Assembly: GCA_949825065.1 (NCBI GenBank)
Contig: OX463859.1
Coordinates: 17,689,220-17,753,219, forward strand
Origin: Odontocerum albicorne
Taxonomy: Eukaryota > Arthropoda > Insecta > Trichoptera > Odontoceridae
Reading direction: 5' to 3'
Length of the DNA: 64,000 nt
This document shows, piece by piece, positions 1 to 11,000 of the stretch. The translations under genes and the position numbers were made by a program. The notes under the pieces are model-generated. The model saw nothing but the letters and a program-made list of their open reading frames with translations. It ran no database searches and had not been told where the DNA came from. Each line of letters opens with the position of its first letter. Position 1 is the stretch's first letter.

Positions 1-205
1 TTGTGGTAGTAAAAAAGCATCGAACACCAAAAAAAAACTTATTTTGTTCCATCCTCAAAATGAGGCAAAAAACAGCTTAAGCTATTTATATTATATAAAG
101 AATTAACGAAAAAATACATTCAACTATGTATTACCTTTCATAATAATATACGAGTTATTTTAAAACATTCAGGACGTTTGGAATGAAGTTTGCAAAGAAA
201 TAAAA
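1..205 (-). mobile_element. Mariner MITE family M, cut by the window edge
   Basis: Inverted sequence matching the left half of family M: ttgtggtagtaaaaaagcat, attttgttccatcctcaaaa and, near 165-200, caggacgtttggaatgaag (compare 63105-63130). The terminal repeat expected near 205-260 is not seen. Confidence 0.55.
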
Positions 206-354
206 AGTCAACATTCCAATTCATTCATTCGCATGGCGCCTCTCAACAAATCGGAATTGACGATGCGGACATATTGAGAGCGTGGCTGGAAGACAATATT
301 ATTACCAGCCAACGTCAACTGTGTGTAAATATTGTTGACAGACAAATTCTCTTA

Positions 355-455
355 TCAGATAAGGACCTTTTAATTTTTAGGTATCATCGGGAATCAAACC
401 CGAAACCCCCGGTTGAAAGTTAAGCGTCTTACCAACTAAACCACGAAGGTCTTCA
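355..455 (-). mobile_element. SINE family A head
   Basis: The - strand shows tRNA-like box A (tggtttagttggtaagacg) and box B (cgggtttgattccc). It is not a tRNA gene: the acceptor arms do not pair and the same head recurs many times. Confidence 0.7.
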
Positions 456-749
456 ATACGTTCATAAATATAATATCATCGAAATGCACTTTTGTATAGA
501 TTTTTCCAATGAGATAGTACAGTACAGACATTTAAGGTCATCCAGCATAAATCAAAATAAGCAAAAATCATGTTATTCTGGTTGTCTCGTTGAAATGTTG
601 ACTACCTCGTATATATCTGATACACCTTTCGCCTACCTTAACCTAAAGAAATGAAACTTGGACGTGGACAGAAGATGTACAGATGTATGATTAATCCAGT
701 CAAGATGCATGTAGTAAGAAAGATTTGTACAATATAAATATATACATGC

Positions 750-990
750 TTTCCTGTTTCTCATACTTCGTATCTTTCGCTCAGCTAAAATTTATCCAAT
801 TGTTTCATTACACGTTTTTTCCGCAGTCTACCTCTTCATCGCTCTCCATTCATTTCAGACTAAAATATTTGTTTCGTAAATATTTCGCAACTTATTCTCT
901 TAATGTGGTCAAACCATCTACACATTCCTTTCTTAATTCTATTCATAACATCCGTCTCGAACAAACAGTTATTCTTTATCTGATAATGGA
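750..990 (-). mobile_element. LINE fragment (reverse transcriptase C-terminus)
   Basis: The - strand reads RWFDHIKRI, TKQIF and MNGER(-)RGRLRKK, the C-terminal RWFGHVERM...GRPRK block of insect LINEs. A short + strand fragment with acttggacgtggacagaag lies at 655-735. Confidence 0.55.
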
Positions 991-1212
991 GTTATGTTCA
1001 GTACTTTTTACAACACCAGTAAAAACCCTATAAAACAGAGGGATGACTTCTACTCGATCCTGGAGGTTCTGACGTGATTTCAATTTGTCTCGGTGATAAC
1101 TGAGGAAAGACATTCCTTTTTTTTTTAATTTTGACTGGCAGAACCGTTGATGAAGTATCTAAAACACGGTACAAAGATTCAAAGAGGAAAAATAAGATAT
1201 ACAACTTATTTT

Positions 1213-1316
1213 GCACCACGGACTACACAAATTATTTTGGATTCAGCCAAGAGCCACGTATTATGCACCATGGGCTACACAAATTATTTTGGATTCAGCC
1301 AAGGGCCACATATTTT
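1213..1316. repeat. 52-bp direct duplication
   Basis: Two adjacent copies starting gcaccacggactacacaaa and gcaccatgggctacacaaa, about 90% alike by eye. Confidence 0.9.
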
Positions 1317-1627
1317 CAATATTGAAAAAAATGTTTATTTCAAAATAACTAGTTTTTTTTCGTCATATTGTTAAAAAAATGTCAAGAAATATCGACTAGC
1401 CGCAAATTTATTTTTGGTGACCCTCGCATGTGACATAGTGTTTTATCCGATAATTTCTAGCTCTATCAAACATTGTAATACTAGATATTCTACACAATGC
1501 GCGTTTTTTCATCGCATTTATACTACTCTCATCGTGCTATATTAATAAATTGGGCAATTAATGTAATACTAATTTAAACTGTTCTATTAAGGTTTTTTAA
1601 TAATTGGCAGCAAGGTAATATATAATG

Positions 1628-2096
1628 GTCCATAATAGTGTTTAAGTACCAACTTTGATGTATGGGAGTGAAACATGGACGTGGAGCAAGACTGAAAGGA
1701 GCCGAATAAATGCTGTAGAAGTGCGTGTACTAAGAAGAATATATGGGGCGACTATATCATATATGATAGAGTACGGAATGACGTGATTAGTGAAGTTAAG
1801 GCTGATGTTTTGAGCAAGATGATGACAACCAATCTGCGATGGTTTAGGCATGTGGAACGAATGAATGAAGAAAGACTAACAAATCAAATATACAATGTAG
1901 ATTTGAGTGGAAGGCATGGTGAAGACAGACCAAGAAAAGTATGTTTAGATCAAGTGTACGATATTTTGAAAAAAAGAAATGTAAAAATCTGAGGAATCGC
2001 AGAAGAGGTGAAAGATGTGTTTCGCGATAGGAAAGTATGGTGTTATTTTCTTTCTGCCTACCCCAATAGAGAAACGGCGTAGTGGTATATATGACA
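1628..2096 (+). mobile_element. LINE family A, 3' end
   Basis: Reads YGSETWTWSKTERSRINAV, EVRVLRRIYGATIS in one frame, then after shifts LRWF(R)HVERMNEERLT, and a tail ctttctgcctaccccaatag. Reverse transcriptase thumb and C-terminus, 5'-truncated. Confidence 0.8.
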
Positions 2097-2840
2097 GCAG
2101 TAAAAAAAAAGTTTTTATTGTGTGCCCTTTGCGATTTAACAAAAAATTATTGCGCCCTTCGTGGCAATAAAATGCTGACGGTTACGGTTCTTGATTAATA
2201 TATATTTAATTTAATATATTTATCAAGATTCGCATCTAAGGTCGTCCGTCATTTTCAGTTAAGTCGTCTTGTTGGTTAAGTGTCTGGTAGTATCCAGTTC
2301 CCTTGATGAGGGTATTTTGGAAAGTTGAATTCCCGACAGACTGCAGAGGACGAACCCGTTTCTAACCCGATCAAAGTTGACAGTTACTTTTTTTTATTCA
2401 AGTTACATGATATCGACCTTAACTTTTTGATCGAACCGGCAGATAAACTGTTGCAGAAAATGGTTTTTATACCTTTTGCATTATTTAATTTATTTCGCTG
2501 TTTATTTTTAATATATGATAATACGCTAATATTTTGTGTAAGCTTTTCCTCAATTTTACTCTGTTCTGTTGATGTAATGCTTTTTTTTATCAAAAACTCC
2601 AATGTATTATTTATTGGTTTAGCTTTCTCTTGGATATGGAAACTAAAATAACATGAACTTAAGTATCGCGAACGTATTAATTTCTAACTTTATCTCTTTG
2701 TATTTTAACCCCTTAATGGGATGTCTCCATTGTATCTTCCGAATCTGTACGAGTATCAGAGATATTGCTTTGGAGAGGAATAGAATTATGGTGACGATTT
2801 CGTTTTCATCGAATAAATTATTGTTCCAATCAATATTATG

Positions 2841-3680
2841 GCAAGGCTTTTGCCGTTGCTGGTCCGGTGATGTGGAATGGTTTGCCTTTAGATATGGGTG
2901 GCATGTGCAGCTTTAGGAAGCACTTGAAGGCAACCCTTTATGAGTGGTATAATCAAATTTATGATTACATATGAACACTACTATGTACTTAAAACCAAAT
3001 GTGTTATTATCACATTTCGAAAGATCTGCAAAAGTTAATTTATAATTCGTCTTCCCTTGATAACATTTCTGCGGTTTTCTTACCAAATATGTTTTATTAA
3101 ACATATCGATGTCGTTGCTGGGCCTCGTAGTCAAGGATTCCCTCGCCAATACAACGTTAATTCAGTTGAAAAGCGAAGCCGTGTCGTGGATTTTTTTGTT
3201 TCTTTTTAAGTGAGTGACCTGTTGCACACCAGCAAACTCACCGGCCACACCACTGTACTGGATCCGATGGCACACCTGAAGTGAGACGATCGGAGCACAC
3301 CGGCATGTTTTTTCCCCTCTTTTTTAAAAGACAAGATACGACCGAAGTCATAGATATTCTTATGCCCCCGAATAATAGGTGTAAAAAATGCCTGTGTCAT
3401 TCAAGGAGCACATGTTCGAACCAGCGACTTTCCGCACGGTAGTCTAATGTGCTACCGCGCGACCATGCACCTCAGTTAACGTATACAAATGCAGGGAAGT
3501 ACCAAATCTATTAACCGCAGCCACCACCTTTATTATTAGACACTTAATTTTTTTTTGTATTATAGTATTTTTTAAATCTCACTAATAGTGGGTTCAATTC
3601 TAGAGCTAGACGATAGTCTGTTCTCTAAATGGCATTATATAAATTCTTATTTTATTGTTATTATTATTTATATTATGAAA
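2841..3680 (+). mobile_element. LINE family B, 3' end, interrupted by a SINE
   Basis: Encodes FAVAGPVMWNGLPLDMG, CSFRKHLKATLY, the AGP..WN.LP...F...LK block at the C-terminus of many LINE reverse transcriptases. The 3' tail resumes after the SINE: gtgggttcaattctagagc, agtctgttctctaaatgg. Confidence 0.7.
3205..3470 (-). mobile_element. tRNA-derived SINE (family C) inside a LINE tail
   Basis: The - strand begins ggtcgcgcggtagcacatt (box A) with box B gctggttcgaacatgtg. It separates LINE family B sequence ending near 3105-3150 from its continuation at about 3477 (tgcagggaagtaccaaat). Confidence 0.6.
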
Positions 3681-3778
3681 CTAGTACGGTTATTGATTTT
3701 TATAGATTACCAAAATTGTTGTACTAAATAATTACCACTTTTAGTGTATTTCATAATTGAGCGCATTTATAGTTAGTT

Positions 3779-3975
3779 TATTTATTTGTCTTCATTATGT
3801 GTATCATGAGTATTTATTTGTCTTTATTATGTGTATCATGAGTATTTATTTGTCTTCATTATGTGTATCATGAGTATTTATTTGTCTTCATTGTGTGTAT
3901 CATGAGTATTTATTTGTCTTCATTATGTGTATCATGAGTATTTATTTGTCTTCATTATGTGTATCGTGAGTATTT
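3779..3975 (+). repeat. 32-bp minisatellite, six copies
   Basis: Unit tatttatttgtcttcattat followed by gtgtatcatgag, repeated six times with few changes. No spacers, so it is not a CRISPR array. Confidence 0.95.
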
Positions 3976-4159
3976 AAAAAAAAAAGTAATAATACGATTT
4001 ACAATGTTGCAAAAAAATATTATATACTGAAATACATATACAAACTTTATATTAGCAGTTGGGCTTCCACCTCATTACCATAAAACACTTGAAAATTAGT
4101 GCGAAGGGGCGCAATTTTTTTATCTTGTCTCGAACGAACTCTTTTATCAAACTGTAACC

Positions 4160-4250
4160 CTTTTTGTATTTTTCGAACTAATTTGGGAACTAAACCCGAA
4201 ACCTCTGGGAAGAAAATAAGTATCATACCAACAAGGTCACAGTACTCTGG
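4160..4250 (-). mobile_element. SINE family A head fragment
   Basis: Contains the inverted box B gggaactaaacccgaaacc and a degraded box A, as in the copy at 355. Confidence 0.5.
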
Positions 4251-4344
4251 TGAGTGATATATTTTTTAAAGAATATCGTAATTTTTCTCTGGATTCCTAA
4301 CGCTGGGTATAAATCAAAACGCTTCTATACTTTATTCATTTATT

Positions 4345-4590
4345 TTCTTACAATGCACAGTAGATTTCGTGGGTGTGAGTGAGGGCTGAAAAACATCTGG
4401 TGTCCCCGTGGCTGGCTCGCCCTATATTGGTGGGGTGTATCTTGACCGGGGGGGGGGGGTGTTATTAGATGAGCCCAGACCTTTAGATAGCTTCTGTCCT
4501 TAATGTATTCTCTGCAATTTGTGTGTTCTTGGAGTATATTTAAATGTATTATGTACATACTATGTTGCTATCAATAAACTTATATTTATT
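4345..4590 (+). repeat. Retroposon tail family T, copy 1
   Basis: Shared with 60650-60865: gctgaaaaacatctggtgtc, ctatattggtggggtgtatc, then tgttgctatcaataaac and (TTTA)n. The AATAAA-like signal and simple-repeat tail suggest a LINE 3' end. A run of ten G at 4450 is a local expansion. Confidence 0.75.
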
Positions 4591-4916
4591 TATTTCGACT
4601 ATAAAAATAATATACTCGTATATTTAAATTGGAGAGTGCGCATTAATACAAAATATAAGAGGTGTTAGTACAAAAGTATAACCATTGAAATTACAAATAC
4701 AAAAATATAATAAGACACACAGTAGGCCAATTCTCAGGGCCGTATCCCGCGTATGGAAGGATTCTCAAAAAATAACAACATACACCCAAAAAAATGGTTT
4801 TGAAAAAATGAATACAAAAATGTTCTCTCATAATTCATTCACTCTATTTTCACGTGACCTGCCACCCTTTCCTCATTTATTCTTGTTTAAAGCGTTCTTT
4901 TCTCTTTTATCTTTAG

Positions 4917-5017
4917 ATCAACCCCCAGAGGTCTCACCAGACCCAGAGAGTGGAGAAGCTAAGAACCACTACGACTCCAAAGAAGATTTTAGTAACATGT
5001 ATTTAGGTAGCTCAGAG
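4917..5017 (+). CDS. ABC transporter exon a: acidic linker
   Basis: Acceptor tttatctttag precedes 4917 and the donor gtaagt starts at 5018. The exon needs one base from the previous exon (a G gives Asp) and ends on a codon boundary. It encodes an acidic, hydrophilic stretch, DQPPEVSPDPESGEAK to MYLGSSE, that fits the cytoplasmic linker between the ATPase and membrane domains. It has no motif of its own. The assignment rests on strong splice sites and frame compatibility with the exon at 9279. The 3' end of the exon and its donor are part of a 92-bp tandem duplication. Confidence 0.72.
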
Positions 5018-8000
5018 GTAAGTCATTATTTCTTTATATATCAGTTGAGTGGCCATGTTTATTATTCTGTAGTGTTATTTTTAGTAACATGTATTTAGGT
5101 AGCTCAAAGGTAAGTCATTATTTCTTTATACAATATATCAGTTGAGTGACCATGTTTATTATTCTGTAGTGCTATTTTTTGCTATTTGGATTACACTTCT
5201 CTTTTCTCGGAGTACCTTAGCAGCTTGGCAGTAGTGATCAGGAAGAAATGTACGTCGAAACCAATGCATACAATGGTGGGTAGGTCCGATGGACTAACAT
5301 ACTTTTTTTCTTGTACCATAAAGAATCTAACCCGAAACATCCGGATAGAATTCGAGCATTCCACCAACATGATCACAGAGAATTTCCTGTTAATTAGTAA
5401 ATTAAGCAAACTTTGATTTTAGAGTACAACAGGAATTAGGGATAAATTTGAACTTAAGGCTGATGTGTTGAATAAGATGAAGAAAATCACGCTGAGATAG
5501 TTTGGTCATGTGGAACGAATGAAGGAAGATAGACTAAGAAAACAAAAATAGAAGTGGAATATGTATGAGAGGAAGACCAAGGAAAGTGGGGTTGGATGAA
5601 GTGAATGATATTTTGATGAAAGTTAAGTCCGAGAAATTATATGAGAAAGTGTATGGGTGCGAAGGATATGTGTCGAGAGAAAAGTCTGGCGCTCTGTCCT
5701 TTCTGCCTACTCCAACAGGATAAATTCTTGATGGTATGTATGTATCTAAATTCTCAATTATTCGGGGTTACATTAACCGAGCAGGATATATTTAACTAGT
5801 AAAAAGACATCCCACATAATACTTTTGTCGATGAAAGACGTCCCACATAATACTTGTGTCGATGAAAGGTTATTAAATATTTCTTAACTAATAGGTCGAC
5901 GAATGAAAGTTAAATTTCTACGGGACATAAAAGCAACATGTCACGCAGTTTCACCTGATTCTATCTTATTTTTTTAATTTCTCGTAAGTACAGTCGAAAT
6001 ATATTTGTGAGAATTTCTTCAAGTTTACAGCTAATACTTTTCCGTTTTTATCTATGTAATCTTTCCCTGCCCATGGAAGGCTGATCGAATGAACTACCTT
6101 TTGTCGTATTTATAGCTAATACTTTTCCGTTTTTGTCTACGTCATCTTTTCCTTTCCATGGAAGGCTGATCGAATGAACTACCTTTTGTCGTATTTATAG
6201 CTAATACTTTTCCGTTTTTGTCTATGTCATCTTTCCCTGCCCATGGAAGGCTGATCGAATGCCCTACCTTTTGTCGTATTTACCATTATTTTAAATTTAA
6301 AACTTGCACATTATTATATTTTGCACATCGATCCACAGGGAAATTCGACCCAGTCTACTGCTTTATGGACGGACTACCTATCGGCCACTGTCATACAATA
6401 GCTTAGACAAATTTCTCAAGCATTAGTCAATAATCAAAAAAGCAAAAGACAATTAACCTAACAATTTGACTCGACACAAACCCTGTCATACGCAGGCATG
6501 ATACGGTCAACTCACTTTCAATTCAAAGGTACTCGTAGCTCGTCAACAGCTCGCAGTATGACAGTGGTCCATTAAAAATTCAACCTTCTTTGGACGTACA
6601 TTTACAAATATAACTCAACCACATTTTTCCTCTTCTAAAATACAGTAGACTCTCGATTATTCTGGGTCGCATTAACCGAGTTGCGGCTTAACCAAGGCAG
6701 TAAAAAATCCGATTTTTTTAAAACATTTCAAAATATGATTTTAAATGAAAAATAATACAATATATGTATACTCGTATATCAGAAAATGTATGTGTCGAAA
6801 TGGTAATATGTAACAGATAAAAAAACTGACGAAATTGCAAATAGCCGTGTGCTTTAGTTTTATGTGCATCCTTCTCTTGACTTTTTAATATTATTTGATG
6901 AGTTTTCGAGTCGTGGTGTCAATTTTACATCTACCCATCCTTAAATAATGTTGCAAAACCTACTTAATACCAATCCCGAAAAGGGAATTACGGAAAAAAA
7001 ACTTCTTTATCGCCGTATTTAAAATAAGAGAGGTGTAGAATAATTTTGAGTGCTTGTTAAATTTATTTTTATATATTTCAAATATAACAATCCGTTTTTT
7101 TATCCAGATATTTTTCCCTACTAGCTCGGATAATCGAGAGTATACTGTAATCGATAAAACATGGCATCACTTTGTACGGGATTGTACGGGTTTTTTAAGA
7201 CGAACTTTAATTATAAAATATATATTTTACTGATTTAATATTTTCACCCAGATTAATGTAAGCCGACCTTTATTGCCTAGTTGGTAAGAAGTTGGACTTC
7301 CACCCGGAGTTTCGGGTTCAATTCCCGATGGTTCTAATAAAAAGTTCATCTCGTAACAATACTCGCGCATGTTATTCATGAAAGAGTATTATTGCATCTT
7401 TATGTATATGGTATTTCCAAAACCCAAAGAATTAAGAACTACTGGAGTAGGTACGAAAGAATTAGGACGATGAATGGAACTGAAGACAATGTTGTCTGCC
7501 TGCCACGCCCTTCAACATGTCATCATCGCTAATTTGCTTTGTTAAATGGTAAAATACGGATTTAGGTTGTAATATAAATTTTACTGGTTTAATATTTTCA
7601 TTCATATAAGATTGAGGTTTTTTGATATTTTTAATTAAACAAAAATGTATGTGTTGTGGGTTGATTTTATTGTGCATAATTAAACTATTACTGACTACAT
7701 AGTCTCTGCCTTTTTTACAGTGGATTTTTGAAAAAGAAAATAGATATACTACGCATTCACGAACGTACCTACGCATTAACGAACCTCCCCTGCGAAGTTT
7801 TCTCTGCACATCATTACAACGTATACAATTACTAAAATATGAAGAAAAAAACCCCAGAATCAAAGTTACAAAAGTAATTTCGATATTTGGGTGAACAATG
7901 AAATATAAAAAAAACATATCTCAACCTGTGGGTTGTAACCCCCAGAGGGGTCGAGGTAAAATATCAAGGAAAATAACATTTTCTGATAAAAACGAAACAA

Positions 8001-11000
8001 GGCAGCTAAACAGTTTGGATTTATCGCTCGTATGCATACATACTCCCGACAAATTCAAACTGTTTAGCTGCCCTGTTAGTAACGCAAGGCAGTAGATAAT
8101 ATAACCTGATCGTTTTTTATACAATTTTTGCAACCACGTGTACATGCATCAACAAGAGATTTAGTTTTTTCTGAGTGGTCGCGAAGTTTTAATTTTTTTT
8201 GAGGGGGTCGTAAGATTAAAAAGGTTGAGAAACAATGAATTAGAATAATTTAAAAAGAACAAGTTTATTTTCAGACGACGGAAAGATGGAAAGAGATTTT
8301 GAACTAATGGTTGCAATAGAAATCGAAGACAATGGGGCACAAAAAGAAATGTTCAAACCAAGCAACATCAAGATCGGTTAAAATGATGGTTCACAACAGC
8401 GTATTAGGGCTGACATTAATGTGTGCGAGTGAAACGTGGACTGCGTGCACCGAGAAGAATATATGGTGTATCGATGTATGGCAGAAAAAAAATGTAATCA
8501 TAAAAGATTAATGTGAGCTGAAATCTTACGTGTTTTATAAGATAAAAAAGAGCATGTTGCGGTTTGAATATGTTACACGGATGAATAACGAAAGATTGAC
8601 CAAACAACTTTACAATGCAACCATGATAGGAGGTTCACCAAGAAAAGTAAAATTGGGCCAATGAAATCAAATGTTGAGTAATTGAAAACTTAACAATACG
8701 TGAAACAGAAAGTACTGTATAAAAACATATATAGTATGTGTATGGATATCGAGGAGGCAAAAGAAATACGTAATATGAAACTTTAAATTTGTCATTTCTG
8801 CCTACCCCAACAGGAAAACGCTATAAATTTAATATTTCGTATAACAATCCCTCAAACACGCCCAAATTGGTGATTTGGATATATTGAATAGCGTGGCCGA
8901 GAGACCAGTGTCTTCGACACCATTCATCGAGCTTTCGGATTAAGAATCACCGGAGTAGGCACCATACTCATTGTTTGTCATTGCACAAGTTTTGAATATT
9001 ATACCCAACAACACTCACACACGTCTAATACTTGTGAATATTTTTACCATAAACATGTGGGATCATGGTATGATGGTATGTATGTATGTGTGCATGTATA
9101 CACAACATTTTCATTGCATAGAAGTCTTTGAAAATATTTGTACATGAATGTTCTTACCCAAGAAAATGTTGTGTTGAAATAACGATGAAGTACTGACCAA
9201 TTGGATTAAAAATAATAAATGAAGCTAATAGATTCCTCTCAACCACACTTTTACAATAACTAAAGAATTTTTTTTTAGGTTTTGACCAATAAGATGGGGA
9301 CCAACAATAACAATAACATAATACCAATAAAAAGAAGACGGCAAGTCACCACCAGCAAGCACAAATTTAAAGCACTCTTCATTAAAAATATTCAGCAGTT
9401 CTCCAGACATCCAGGGTAAGTCTAGCAAAAAAATAATTAATTCAATTCATATTCTACAAGGCAGCTATCCTCAACCTTTTCATAAATGCATACCACCAAA
9501 CCCAAAATTAAAAAGATTTAGTATGGTAATTAAAAATATGTCTTGTATGCAAATAGCAAATCAAGAATACACAATTAAGTTACTAGACGATTATCCCGTG
9601 CCATACACAGTTTCTTTATAGCGAATATTTGCAAATCAGACACAACGCGATATACTTACCAGTTCAGAGATGCCAATATGTCATTGACACATGCAAACAC
9701 TGTGCACTGCAATTACAGTGACTAAATTTTTATTTGCAGCGCAAAGTATATGACTAACTTACATTTTATGTTAACCCGGAGATTGTTTGTGAGTAAAAAA
9801 ATTAAAAAAGGAAATACAAAATGGTTATAGAAAATAAAAACAGAAGCAAATAAATACATTTTATTTATTCCTTTCTTTTAATGTTTAAACAAATATACTC
9901 TTCTTTTAAAAAAGTAATTTAGGAACAATAAACTCTACTATAATCAGTCATATGGTAACTAAACGTTTCTTTATAAATTAAAGGAAAAACTATTTAAAAT
10001 ATATTTTTTTGCAACGATTATGTGAAATGTATTTTTATTTCCTTTAATATAATATATTATATTATCTGACTTATGGTTACGTTAGTTTTAAACATAATCA
10101 CAAAATTAGCATAAACTGAAGAAATTATAAGAAAACACGGAACCCAGAGAGATAGTGTTGAAACCTTGAGACTCAGGGAGGAAACTCCAAGAACTGGTCA
10201 TTGTAAATGCAATATATAACACAATAGTTAAACAAATATTCATTAAGTTAACTACTTACTACTCTTTAAACACATTTAATATCAATTCCCAAATAAAAGA
10301 ACGCATTAAACATAACAATACGCCCTGATACATCAACTGAATGTCACAACAATCTTCCCTCACAACTTTAACTTATTCAACACTACAGGAACTTATTCAA
10401 TACCACCAATCATCTCTCACATACCACTGGTTGAGAACTGCCACATAAGAGAGAATCCAACACATGTTTTTGCACCACCTCAATTATAAAATTGATCTTA
10501 ATAGAAATGATAATGACTTTTTATAATCATGAATGGAACGAACGACTATCCAAAACTTCTGAAATTGATTAATGTTTGAGTTCCAACAAGAATGACCAGG
10601 CTGCAAGACATGTTTCTATGTGCGTTTTAAAAAATTAATTATTTTACAATTTTTCCTTTATCTAGACTCCATAAAATCAGAAATGATTGTGTGCAGTCTT
10701 GGAGTTTAATGAATCTAGTTTGTTAACTACGAAAGGGTCTGTGAAAAGTCACTTACAAATACCTAAACCTTGAGAGGGAATCCCCTGGAACTTTTAAGGG
10801 CGGTTTTGAACTGCTTATGATATGATTATTTGTTTTTCTTTATTGTTGATATTTTTCTCTATGTCAAAGCAATTTTACCCTTTCTGAAATTGTTTAATGG
10901 CGTGGAAAGGTCTGCCTCCACGTATTAGAGGTGTGTGCAGCTTTAGGAAATACTTGAAAATAACCCTTTTTAAAAGCCTTATCAAAATTTATGATTATAT

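Noticed and set aside
725..1033. 102-codon + strand ORF
   Set aside because: Shadow of an inverted LINE fragment.
3779..3975. CRISPR-like array
   Set aside because: The 32-bp units are contiguous with no unique spacers, and the DNA is eukaryotic.
1..4916. ATPase-domain exons of the transporter
   Set aside because: No frame here shows Walker A, the LSGGQ-type signature or Walker B; the exons must be outside the window.
7270..7340. Functional tRNA gene
   Set aside because: The tRNA-like head lacks paired acceptor stems and is fused to a repeated SINE body found at many sites.
7462..7917. 151-codon - strand ORF
   Set aside because: Overlaps a SINE and AT-rich sequence and has no recognisable motif or coding character.
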